Below are positions 1 through 5,986 of a stretch of 5,987 nt of DNA, piece by piece. The stretch comes from an uncultured Lachnospiraceae bacterium (GTDB lineage: Bacteria > Bacillota > Clostridia > Lachnospirales > Lachnospiraceae). How positions within the stretch are numbered: the stretch's first letter is position 1; every line of letters begins with the position of its first letter. Where the stretch lies: positions 1 to 5,987 of the forward strand of contig CACZNY010000085.1 in assembly GCA_902782655.1 (NCBI GenBank), written 5' to 3'. The position numbers and the translations under genes were made by a program. Under the pieces are notes generated by a model. The model worked only from the letters and a program-made list of their open reading frames with translations, was not told the origin of the DNA and made no database searches.

Positions 1-399
1 GACAGGATATACCTTGATATAAGCAATGAGGTGATAATGGGAGCCGGAGGCTCCTCCAAGTCGACGCTAAAGGAGCTCAGTGATTTTGGCTTCAGGCTTT
101 CACTGAATGATTTCGGCGGGGGAGATATAAACCTTTCACATATCCTCGACTGCGGTTTTAAGGAGATAGATATCTCCCATTCGCTCATATCCCGCTCCAT
201 GCAGGATCCGGAAGCCCTGGCTCTGATCAGGTCCGTGTCCGCTATTGCCGAGACAATGAATATAGCCGCTTCTGCAGTCGGAATAGAAACACAGGAGCAG
301 GCTGAGCTGATGAAGTATGTCAGCCTGACAGGCGTACAGGGATTTTATTACGGCAGACCCGTACCCCCGGATATGTTTTCCGCGGCTTACCTAGTATAA
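1..399 (+). CDS. EAL-domain protein, C-terminal part, probably catalytically inactive
   Basis: The frame is open at the left edge, so the start and any N-terminal domains lie outside the window; a GTG at 31 is internal to the domain and is not the start. The 132 visible residues align along the second half of an EAL (c-di-GMP phosphodiesterase) domain. LDISNE stands where LExTES is usual, NDFGGG replaces the DDFGTG loop, EIDIS replaces LKID, AVGIETQEQ replaces AEGVETxxQ, and QGFYYGRPVP matches the closing QGYxxxxPxP. From this hand alignment the first loop Asp is Asn, the catalytic Lys is Asp, and the first Glu of AEGVE is Val, while the second loop Asp and the Glu of GIET remain. In the family these residues bind metal or activate water, so hydrolysis is unlikely; c-di-GMP binding or a protein-interaction role is inferred. 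The gene ends 15 bp from the convergent SGNH gene. Family assignment is firm; loss of activity is an inference. Confidence 0.88.
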   Translation, partial: DRIYLDISNEVIMGAGGSSKSTLKELSDFGFRLSLNDFGGGDINLSHILDCGFKEIDISHSLISRSMQDPEALALIRSVSAIAETMNIAASAVGIETQEQAELMKYVSLTGVQGFYYGRPVPPDMFSAAYLV

Positions 400-414
400 C
401 GTATCTTAAGGCGG

Positions 415-1944
415 CTATTCCTCCCCTCCTTCACCGCTTTGATCCCCGGTTTCTCCGGATGACTCATTTTCCTTCTGCTTCTCTTCTTCAGCTGCCTTGC
501 GGGCGGCCTCTTCCTCCTCAGCTTTTCGTGCTTCCTCGGCTTTACGGGCCTCCTCTTCAGCCTGTCGGGCGGCCTCTTCCTCTGCCTGCTTTCTGGCTTC
601 CTCCTCCGCCTTTTTCGCTTCCTCTTCCTTCCTGGCTTCCTCTGCCTTTTTCGCTTCCTCTTCCGCTTTTCTGGCCTCTTCTTCCTTTCTGGCTTTTTCT
701 TCCGCTTCTGCCTTCTTCTTTTCCTTTTCGGCCTCTTCCTTCTTGCGGTCAGCCTCTTCCTGAGCCTTTCTTTCGGCCTCTTCCTCCTCCTTCTTCCTGC
801 GCTCCTCTTCTTCCCTGCGCTGCTCCTCTTCCTTCCTGGCCTGCTCCTGCTGAGCCTGGGTATCTGCGGCAGTATCAGCTTTCTTATCCGCAGGCGTTGA
901 AGGAGTCTCCTCCATCATCATATCCATCAGCTCCTTAAGCTTATCCTGGTCGATGCCTGAGCCGTTATCCATTGTCACCTTCGTCCTCTTCGGATCGGGT
1001 TTTATATACTTGACGACATACTCACCGTCATCGGAGATTCCCGGTACCGGATGCTCCACTATGTAATCAAATATGGCCTCGCATCCGCTCTTTGAATAAT
1101 GAAGTCCGTCACCCGCGTCATACTCGCGTCTGACCTGCCCGTCCGGACTCTTAAGTATCTCTGCTATGTCGAGATAGAAAATATGCTTTTCCTTTGCCGT
1201 ATCGAGAAGAAAAGCGTTGTATTTATCTATCCATGCGTTCTGAACCGTCTTTTGATATGTTCCGTTATCATCCACCGGCCCTATCGCCATCAGCACTATA
1301 TTGGAATTGGGCGCCATTTCCGCGACGTCATCGATCAGCGTCAGAAAGGTCTCCTTATAATGGTCCTCGCTCGGATCATTGATCCCGTTAACCCCCAGAG
1401 CTATGTAGATAACGGGCGCCTGATGGGATTCCAGATAGGATTTTAACGTATATTCCTTTCCGGCATTATTGATAAAGGTATTCTTTGCAAATGACGGATG
1501 CGATATGCCGATCTGCGCAAGGGCGGAGTCATCATTAAAAAATCCGTAGTTGACCATGGCGACAGTCCTGGAATCGCCAAGAAAAACGCATCTGTTAAGA
1601 TACCCCTGCTTTGCTCCATCCTTTTTTGCCAGCACAGTCGTCTCCTCTGAGGACTCTACCTTAGTCCCCTCAGTCGCCGTCTCTACTATATGCACCTCTT
1701 CCTCATCCGCATCATCCCCGACGGCTGTACTGTCCGCTCCGTCTGTTGTAATTGAGATCTCATTACCATTATCGGTCTGGGCATCGGTTCTCTTACTTTT
1801 TTTGAATACACTGACCAGAATGACCGCAATTATCAGGGCGGCCACTGCGGAAATGATAATGATCAATGCTTTTTTGCTCAGGCGATGCCGGATCCATCTG
1901 TACGTTTTCCTGAAGCAATCTCTGAGTTTTCTGACGATCTTCAT
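415..1944 (-). CDS. Membrane-anchored SGNH/GDSL hydrolase with long charged C-terminal helix
   Basis: Counted from this ATG the protein has 509 residues. Numbering below uses the longer TTG form (514), which adds five. A basic N-terminus precedes one membrane segment at about 31-51 (ALIIIISAVAALIIAVILVS), then an acidic, Thr/Ser-rich linker to about 110. The SGNH domain spans roughly 120-302: block I FLGDSR with nucleophile Ser130, block III LGVNG with probable oxyanion Asn191, and block V DGLHYS with Asp284 and His287. Known members are esterases or acyl-hydrolases; the positive-inside rule places this one outside the cell, so a wall-polymer or glycan O-acyl ester is a plausible but unproven substrate. 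Residues 371-497 contain only E, K, R, A, Q and one D, followed by an acidic Gly-rich end. The gene follows the lipoprotein gene by 42 bp, so the two are probably one operon. No terminator was seen after the stop. Confidence 0.88.
   Translation of the reverse strand: MKIVRKLRDCFRKTYRWIRHRLSKKALIIIISAVAALIIAVILVSVFKKSKRTDAQTDNGNEISITTDGADSTAVGDDADEEEVHIVETATEGTKVESSEETTVLAKKDGAKQGYLNRCVFLGDSRTVAMVNYGFFNDDSALAQIGISHPSFAKNTFINNAGKEYTLKSYLESHQAPVIYIALGVNGINDPSEDHYKETFLTLIDDVAEMAPNSNIVLMAIGPVDDNGTYQKTVQNAWIDKYNAFLLDTAKEKHIFYLDIAEILKSPDGQVRREYDAGDGLHYSKSGCEAIFDYIVEHPVPGISDDGEYVVKYIKPDPKRTKVTMDNGSGIDQDKLKELMDMMMEETPSTPADKKADTAADTQAQQEQARKEEEQRREEEERRKKEEEEAERKAQEEADRKKEEAEKEKKKAEAEEKARKEEEARKAEEEAKKAEEARKEEEAKKAEEEARKQAEEEAARQAEEEARKAEEARKAEEEEAARKAAEEEKQKENESSGETGDQSGEGGEE
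476..853 (-). repeat. Purine-rich low-complexity coding repeat (E/K/R/A tail)
   Basis: This is the DNA for the charged tail of the SGNH protein. The coding strand is strongly purine-rich and the plus strand correspondingly pyrimidine-rich. Exact internal copies can be seen: a 21-base unit at 608-628 recurs at 644-664 (offset 36 bp, 12 codons), and a 16-base unit at 501-516 recurs at 567-582 (offset 66 bp). Offsets are multiples of three, so copy-number change would keep the frame. Long plus-strand open frames here are mirror images of this composition and are not genes. Confidence 0.8.
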
Positions 1945-1953
1945 AACGCTCTG

Positions 1954-1957
1954 CTCC
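1954..1957 (-). promoter_or_regulatory. Ribosome binding site that decides the SGNH gene start
   Basis: On the minus strand GGAG sits 9 bases before the ATG at 1944-1942, an ideal Shine-Dalgarno placement. The longest open frame would begin at a TTG (1959-1957), but that TTG overlaps the GGAG, and its own upstream sequence is only a G-run two or three bases away. The ATG is therefore preferred, removing five residues without touching the membrane segment. Confidence 0.65.
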
Positions 1958-1986
1958 AAACACCCCCGGCCACGAGGCGGTTCCTG

Positions 1987-2553
1987 TCACATATAATCTC
2001 TGACATTAAAGGTTTCATCTGTGCGCTGTTCATCATCTATTATCCCGGGAACCTGCTCGGTAATATAGACTTCTCCGCTTGCAGGGTTTACATAAAATCT
2101 TATCAGGGCTCCTGTATAGGATCTGTACAAAACGACTATCTCGTTGTTCTCAGCTGTGCTTACATCCCAATAGCTCTGCGCTTCTCCCTCGCTCGATGGA
2201 TCTTCCATACCGGGATTCTGGGTAAAATAGTACTTCCTTACTGCTTCATACGCCTGATCCTCCGTGATGGTGCCGGCATCCCCCTGCTGATCCGCCTTCG
2301 CGCCGTCTGAAGTGCTTTCAGCAGCTTCCTCCGGAGGAGCTTCTTCCTTATCAGCTTCTGCAGCAGCCGCGGGCTGCTCCTCCGTTACTGTCATCTGCGG
2401 CTTCCCGTCTGTCCCTGCCTCCCCGGCCGTCTGTATTTTTCCGTCAGCAGCTTCCTCCGTCCTGCTTTCTGCGTCATTTCCGCCTTCCTTGCTGCAGGCT
2501 GCAAGTCCCGAAAGCGCACAGCAGATAAAGATCAAACAAATCATCCTTTTCAT
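1987..2553 (-). CDS. Lipoprotein with acidic linker and small C-terminal domain
   Basis: The 188-residue product starts with a short basic end, a hydrophobic stretch and a lipobox LAAC ending at Cys20, so it should be lipidated and tethered to the outer face of the membrane. Residues 21-92 are a low-complexity Ala/Glu/Asp/Gly linker with no predicted fold. Residues 95-188 form a compact domain: a helix (EDQAYEAVRKYYF), a Trp-containing strand (QSYWDVS), then strands NEIVVLYRSYTGALIRFYV and SGEVYITEQVPG, ending in TDETFNVRDYM. The helix followed by strands closing on a ...GEVY... hairpin resembles PepSY-like domains, but I do not recognise a named family and assign no activity. The ATG is supported by GGAGG at 2564-2568 (minus strand) with a 10-base spacer. 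It is probably the first gene of an operon with the SGNH hydrolase, so a partner or substrate-presenting role in the envelope is possible. Confidence 0.85.
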   Translation of the reverse strand: MKRMICLIFICCALSGLAACSKEGGNDAESRTEEAADGKIQTAGEAGTDGKPQMTVTEEQPAAAAEADKEEAPPEEAAESTSDGAKADQQGDAGTITEDQAYEAVRKYYFTQNPGMEDPSSEGEAQSYWDVSTAENNEIVVLYRSYTGALIRFYVNPASGEVYITEQVPGIIDDEQRTDETFNVRDYM

Positions 2554-2586
2554 AAAACACCGTCCTCCATAAAGTTTTCTCGTTTA

Positions 2587-2595
2587 ATCTTACCA
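2587..2595 (-). promoter_or_regulatory. Candidate extended -10 promoter for the lipoprotein-SGNH pair
   Basis: On the minus strand TGG-TAAGAT reads as an extended -10 box (TGN plus four of six consensus bases). It would start transcription near 2580, giving a leader of roughly 27 bases that includes the GGAGG site. No good -35 hexamer lies at 16-18 bases, which extended -10 promoters tolerate. Judged by eye only. Confidence 0.3.
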
Positions 2596-2641
2596 CGTAT
2601 CCCCATACTTTGCACAGCAAGGCCGATCAGTCAATTCAATA

Positions 2642-2695
2642 CGCAGTCCGCTGCGGCTTAGATTTTCTTTCTTGCAGAATGAAAATGCATTCTGC
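2642..2695. other. Two adjacent perfect hairpins in the intergenic leader
   Basis: GCAGAATG (2674-2681) and CATTCTGC (2688-2695) pair perfectly over 8 bp with a 6-base loop. CGCAG (2642-2646) and CTGCG (2651-2655) form a 5-bp stem with a 4-base loop. Neither is followed by a T-run on either strand; on the minus strand the first stem is followed by an A-rich stretch. They are therefore poor intrinsic terminators. They could be leader RNA structure, an operator, or part of an interspersed non-coding repeat. No known riboswitch class was recognised. Confidence 0.55.
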
Positions 2696-2726
2696 GCGAT
2701 TAGTTCAAAGAGGAACGTGTCAGTAC

Positions 2727-2735
2727 ACTATAGCA
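2727..2735 (-). promoter_or_regulatory. Second candidate extended -10 promoter, distal
   Basis: On the minus strand TGC-TATAGT is an extended -10 with five of six consensus bases, a better match than the proximal candidate. A transcript from here would begin near 2720 and carry a leader of about 165 bases containing both hairpins at 2642-2695 before the lipoprotein ATG. No convincing -35 element accompanies it. Confidence 0.3.
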
Positions 2736-2749
2736 TCGGATTGACGATA

Positions 2750-2773
2750 AATAAACCTGCGAGGCTTTTTATT
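2750..2773 (-). terminator. Weak candidate terminator after the Ig-like gene
   Basis: On the minus strand AATAAA-CCT pairs with AGG-TTTATT (9 bp, 3-base loop, 3-base bulge), giving a short hairpin with A/T-rich flanks about 75-95 bases past the stop of the gene at 2846. The stem core is only 3 GC-containing pairs, so strength is doubtful; the near-symmetry would let it act in both directions. Confidence 0.3.
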
Positions 2774-2845
2774 CTTTCCCGCTGTCAAAGATGGGAATAG
2801 TAAGTCAGTTGAGAGGACGGTTCTGCTTTTGAATTATCGCATGTA

Positions 2846-4372
2846 TTAAAATCCGACCGGTCGTACTTCAAAGCCGGCGTCCTTTTCCGCGGTATTGCCG
2901 AATTCATCCGCTGCAAGCACCTGAAGCCTGTATCTTCCGCTCTTCGTGACCCTGGCTCCATTATAATCCATGCCGTTAAGCAGCACCCTTACCTGCACCA
3001 TGCTGTCGTCCGATGCTATGGCCTCAGTATTACGAAGCATGAAGCTCTTAAGCCTGCTCCCGTCAAGCCCCAGAAGGCCGGTGATCACCGGCGCTTCCCT
3101 GTCTATGGCGAAGGCAAGGCTGTCCCGTGCTGTATTCCCGGCGCTGTCCGACGCCTCAGCTGTTATTATGTATATACCGCTCTTATCAAAGGTCAGGCTG
3201 TCCTCTGCGCAAACCTCCTCACCGATAAGCTCTCCCGAAAGCCCGTAGCTTTTAACTGTCTCTTTTATTGTACACTCATCTCCCTCGCCGTCCTCTGCCA
3301 GAAGCCTGATCCTCACCTCCCTTCCGTATACCCCTTTATCCGATGCCCCTTCAAGCTTAAGCTCCGGCGGCATAAGATCCTTTTTTTCCACGGTAAAGTA
3401 TTCCTCCGAGACATTTCCCGCCTTGTCGGAAGCCCTGATGCTGTATTTCCTTATGCCGCAGGGCAGACCGGAGATGTCTATATTCACCTTTTCCTTCTCC
3501 CCGCTCCCGCTATAGAGCCTCCTGTCACCGTCTTTTATCGTGACAAAGGATATTCCCGTGATCTCATCCTTCGCACCAAGCATGAGAGACAGCCTGTCTC
3601 CAGTGATCTCAGCACTCCCTGCCGAAATCTCAGGCCCCTTCCTGTCAAGGACGATCTCAGACGGGATATCGGCATAGGTTCTGTGCCCCAGCCCATCCTC
3701 GGAATACAGGGCTATATCGTATACATCGTCCTCTGCAAGCAAAAATTCAGTCTCATCCCCGATCTCCTCTGATAATGGCTCATTATTATCTGACTCAGAC
3801 CGTACGCCCCCGATACCGTAACCGGCCAAAATACGGCCGCTGATCTTATCCGGCTCCTGAAAGTCCCCGTTCTTCCTCCCTTTAATGCTGCAGAAGACAT
3901 GCGAGCGCCTTAGCGGAAGCACCGTAAGCTTTACCCCCTCCCTGCATTCCATTAGGGAAGCCTCAGGCTTATCGAATATGCCGTCCACGAACCTTACATG
4001 ATATGTATAGAGCAGCCTCGCCTCATTATCGGAATACTTCCTGTAGAAGGATACCGTTCCGCTGTTTTCCCCGGGGTACAGTACATATTCCCCGTCCTTC
4101 ACGGGATTAAGCATCCCGCCGTCCATATCGTCGTACAGATACATGCCCTCTCCGTACAGGCTGTCCTCATTGAATACAAACCTTACGGGACCCGCATTCA
4201 CGGCATAGCCTCCGTCATTGAAAATGACCTCATGTCCCGCCGCGTCAAAAGCCTCTATCTCCATGGCCGGGGATGCGTATACTATAAGATGTACAAATAC
4301 AAGGTTGATAAAAAGCGTAAGGCTCATGATACATAGAGCCCGTACAATGACTTTTACGTCTTCGTTTTTCAT
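2846..4372 (-). CDS. Secreted or anchored protein of tandem Ig-like domains
   Basis: The 508-residue product begins MKNEDVKVIVRALC, then has a hydrophobic stretch at about 12-32 followed by VYASPA, a possible signal peptidase I site after Ala33 or Ala36; uncleaved anchoring is also possible. The rest is beta-rich and divides into about five units: 37-130, 134-245, 246-329, 335-425 and 427-505. The later units share the bacterial Ig-like pattern in which an AxDxxGN turn is followed by a strand and an Asp/Pro boundary: ASDKAGNVSEEYF (314-326), ASDSAGNTARDSLAF (407-421) and AADEFGNTAEKDAGF (487-501), with linkers such as LDRKGPEI and IDREAPVI. Such repeats usually act as adhesive or spacer modules; no catalytic domain, LPXTG motif or C-terminal anchor is present. 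The ATG follows AAGGAG (4381-4386) by 8 bases. It has its own intergenic space on both sides, so it is probably transcribed alone. Confidence 0.82.
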   Translation of the reverse strand: MKNEDVKVIVRALCIMSLTLFINLVFVHLIVYASPAMEIEAFDAAGHEVIFNDGGYAVNAGPVRFVFNEDSLYGEGMYLYDDMDGGMLNPVKDGEYVLYPGENSGTVSFYRKYSDNEARLLYTYHVRFVDGIFDKPEASLMECREGVKLTVLPLRRSHVFCSIKGRKNGDFQEPDKISGRILAGYGIGGVRSESDNNEPLSEEIGDETEFLLAEDDVYDIALYSEDGLGHRTYADIPSEIVLDRKGPEISAGSAEITGDRLSLMLGAKDEITGISFVTIKDGDRRLYSGSGEKEKVNIDISGLPCGIRKYSIRASDKAGNVSEEYFTVEKKDLMPPELKLEGASDKGVYGREVRIRLLAEDGEGDECTIKETVKSYGLSGELIGEEVCAEDSLTFDKSGIYIITAEASDSAGNTARDSLAFAIDREAPVITGLLGLDGSRLKSFMLRNTEAIASDDSMVQVRVLLNGMDYNGARVTKSGRYRLQVLAADEFGNTAEKDAGFEVRPVGF

Positions 4373-4640
4373 TTACATATCTCCTTTGAATTTTCAGGAA
4401 TAACAGAATCAATGGATATTACAGACTGAATGCAGAATAAGACCCGAAAGCCAAACTTTAAAAAATGAAATCCCGTATCGAAAAAATGAGCTGTGCCGGA
4501 GAAACCGCTGATATCCCGGCTTTGAACGAAAGATATCCGGACTGATCGCCGGATGTCAGTGTATCGGATATGATACCACTGTGAAAGGGATAAATCAAGG
4601 AGCAGACAGCCGCCGGCTGTTTAGCGCCGGCCGGTGCTCC
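4373..4640. other. Intergenic region, 268 bp, with inverted repeats
   Basis: This gap separates the alaX gene from the Ig-like gene, both on the minus strand. The alaX end is occupied by the compound terminator, and the centre by the inverted repeats at 4533-4581. The Ig-like end contains AT-rich sequence, including two copies of CATTTTTT on the minus strand (near 4464-4488), where a promoter is expected, but I could not pick a convincing -35/-10 pair. No small gene was seen. Confidence 0.55.
4533..4581. repeat. Two neighbouring imperfect inverted repeats
   Basis: ATATCCGG (4533-4540) faces CCGGATGT (4549-4556) across an 8-base loop, 7 Watson-Crick pairs plus one G-T. CAGTGTATC (4557-4565) faces GATACCACTG (4572-4581) across a 6-base loop, 9 pairs with one bulged C. 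The loop-side CGGATAT (4565-4571) can instead pair with ATATCCG of the first repeat, so the two structures are partly exclusive. A further GATATCCCGG lies at 4510-4519. These could be operator half-sites upstream of the Ig-like gene or RNA structure. Confidence 0.5.
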
Positions 4641-4642
4641 TC
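4597..4642 (-). terminator. Compound intrinsic terminator of alaX, overlapping its stop codon
   Basis: On the minus strand AGGAGCA (4641-4635) pairs with TGCTCCT (4604-4598), a 7-bp outer stem whose first base belongs to the TGA stop. Inside it ACAGCC and GGCTGT form a 6-bp GC-rich hairpin with a GGC loop (4620-4606). The stem is followed by TGATTTAT, a broken T-tract. The palindromic GCCGGC appears twice within the structure and allows an alternative pairing. Confidence 0.6.
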
Positions 4643-5819
4643 ACTCCTCTATACCAAGCGCTTTGACTATTTCCTCCCTTGAAGCCTTCACGTTTCCCTG
4701 TACCATATCTGAGGATCCGCCGCCTCTGGCAGAAAGCTTCTCCTTTAAGAGCTTTGAAATGTCCCTGGCATCACCGTCCCTCAGGGCAAGGATATAGTTG
4801 TAGCCCCCGTCCTCATCGGAAGCAAAGACCGCGCAGATGCCGCCATGCTCCCCGGCAAGACGGTTGACCGCATTCCTCTGAACCACATTATCAATGGAAT
4901 CCGTAAACAATACCGCATCATGTTTATCCGGCGGGATATCCGCTATCCCGTCCTCAAGGCGTTTTCCTGCCTCTTCTTTTATCCTTATCCTGTATTCACC
5001 GTTTTGCCTGAGGATCCTGTCCACGGCGAGATCAAGTCTTTCCGGACTCTCCGACAGCATATGCGACAGGCGGTCCGTCATATCCTGAAGCCCTGAAACA
5101 TATTCAAAAGCCCTGAGGCCTGCAAGAAATGTGAATCTCATCCCGCCCTTATATCTTATGGCCTTTATTATCTTAATAAGCCCGATCTCCCCTGTATGCG
5201 CCACATGAGGCGCACAGCAGGCACATACATCGACCCCCGGTATGGCGACCAGCCTCACGTCCTCTGCAAGCTCGATCTTGCTGCGGTACACCATCCCTGA
5301 AAGCTCTTCAGGCTCATAATATCTGCAGTCAACCTGAAGATCCTGATATATGACCCTGTTCGCTTCCGTCTCGAGTCGTTTTATATCAGCCTCATCAAGC
5401 TCTTTTGAGGTATCAAGGGTCACGATATTGTCAGACAGATGAAAGCCCACATTCTCCGACCCCCAATGAGAATGAAGAAGCCCCGAAAGGATATGCTCTC
5501 CGGTATGGTTCTGCATATTGGAGAATCTGTGCCCCCAGTCCAGCTCCCCCCGGATCTCTTCTCCTTCAGCAAGCTCCGACGGGCTGCACTTTACGTAATG
5601 CGAAATAATGCCGTCACTTATATCCACCCGGACCACATCGAAGCCATTAAGCCTTCCTCTGTCAGAGGTCTGTCCTCCCTCCTCCGGGAAAAAAAGAGTC
5701 CTGTCAAGGATCACCCTGCAGCCGTCCTCCGCAGGGCTTATGCCCTTCACAATCCCGGAAAAGTCCCTCTCATAGGGGCTTTCATCATAAAGCTTTACTG
5801 TCTTAAGAGCTTTCTCCAA
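4641..5819 (-). CDS. alaX: Alanyl-tRNA editing protein, long AlaX type
   Basis: The 392-residue protein matches the stand-alone editing module of alanyl-tRNA synthetase, which hydrolyses Ser- or Gly-mischarged tRNA-Ala in the cytoplasm. The N-terminal barrel carries LFFPEEGGQTSDRG (42-55). The editing site shows NHTGEH (His105, His109, the HxxxH pair) and CCAPH (Cys201, His205, the CxxxH pair), the four expected zinc ligands, followed by the family's HTGEIG. A linker of about 235-300 leads to a DHHA1-type C-terminal domain ending with GGGSSDMVQGN (366-376), the counterpart of GGGrpDmAqG in AlaRS. All key residues are present, so it should be active. The start is a TTG; no ATG occurs in frame until residue 102, and GGAGGAG lies 8 bases upstream. 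It begins 2 bases after the phosphatase stop. The protein differs from AlaRS itself by lacking the aminoacylation domain. Confidence 0.93.
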   Translation of the reverse strand: MEKALKTVKLYDESPYERDFSGIVKGISPAEDGCRVILDRTLFFPEEGGQTSDRGRLNGFDVVRVDISDGIISHYVKCSPSELAEGEEIRGELDWGHRFSNMQNHTGEHILSGLLHSHWGSENVGFHLSDNIVTLDTSKELDEADIKRLETEANRVIYQDLQVDCRYYEPEELSGMVYRSKIELAEDVRLVAIPGVDVCACCAPHVAHTGEIGLIKIIKAIRYKGGMRFTFLAGLRAFEYVSGLQDMTDRLSHMLSESPERLDLAVDRILRQNGEYRIRIKEEAGKRLEDGIADIPPDKHDAVLFTDSIDNVVQRNAVNRLAGEHGGICAVFASDEDGGYNYILALRDGDARDISKLLKEKLSARGGGSSDMVQGNVKASREEIVKALGIEE

Positions 5820-5821
5820 CC

Positions 5822-5986
5822 CTATGTCTCCTCCATAAAAGCCTCAGGAATGTCCCTTACTCCCCTGGCCATGCAAAGAGCCGAGGATGGTCCGTCAAAG
5901 GACAGCGGCCTCCCCTTTATGTCAGTCACGCTGCAGCCTGCTTCCTGCGCGATAAGGGACGCCGCCGCGTAATCCCATATCTGTAT
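5822..5986 (-). CDS. Inositol monophosphatase family protein, C-terminal end
   Basis: The frame is open at the right edge of the window; 54 residues and the TAG stop are visible. WDYAAASLIAQEAGCSVTD is the C-terminal signature of the inositol monophosphatase family, in which the Asp of WD binds the catalytic magnesium and the following helix packs behind the active site. It is followed by KGRPLSFDGPSSALCMA, in the place of the usual G.pl......i.A strand. Family members hydrolyse inositol phosphates, fructose-1,6-bisphosphate or 3'-phosphoadenosine phosphates, and which one applies cannot be told from this fragment. The second Gly of the usual EAGG is Cys here. The stop is 2 bp before alaX, so the two genes form an operon. 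Confidence 0.88.
   Translation of the reverse strand: MQIWDYAAASLIAQEAGCSVTDIKGRPLSFDGPSSALCMARGVRDIPEAFMEET
5828..5834 (-). promoter_or_regulatory. Ribosome binding site of alaX inside the upstream gene's end
   Basis: GGAGGAG on the minus strand ends 8 bases before the TTG start of alaX. It also encodes the last Glu-Glu codons of the phosphatase, whose stop lies between it and the TTG. This fixes the unusual start and suggests that terminating ribosomes feed alaX initiation. Confidence 0.75.

Larger units (their letters stand above)
2554..2845. other. Intergenic region, 292 bp, no gene seen
   Basis: Both flanking genes run on the minus strand. I find no convincing small open frame with a ribosome binding site. 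The region holds, from right to left in the direction of transcription, a weak terminator candidate, two extended -10 candidates and two hairpins, each listed separately. Confidence 0.6.

Noticed and set aside
476..853. CRISPR-like or mobile repeat array
   Set aside because: The repeats are in-frame codon repeats of a low-complexity protein tail, with no constant repeat/spacer spacing.
459..938. Long plus-strand open frames rich in Pro/Leu or Ser/Ala opposite the SGNH tail
   Set aside because: They are the antisense of the purine-rich E/K/R/A tract; composition alone keeps them open, and they have no ribosome binding site or recognisable domain.
1945..1959. TTG start for the SGNH gene giving five more residues
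   Set aside because: GGAG at 1957-1954 overlaps this TTG and is ideally placed for the ATG at 1944.
1793..1990. Minus-strand open frame overlapping the start of the SGNH gene
   Set aside because: It is in another frame over the SGNH membrane segment, and its product resembles no protein family.
2674..2695. 8-bp perfect hairpin as an intrinsic terminator
   Set aside because: No T-run follows it on either strand; the minus-strand 3' flank is A-rich instead.
5439..5972. Plus-strand open frame of 177 codons across alaX and the phosphatase end
   Set aside because: It lies antisense to two well-identified genes with intact motifs and shows no family features.
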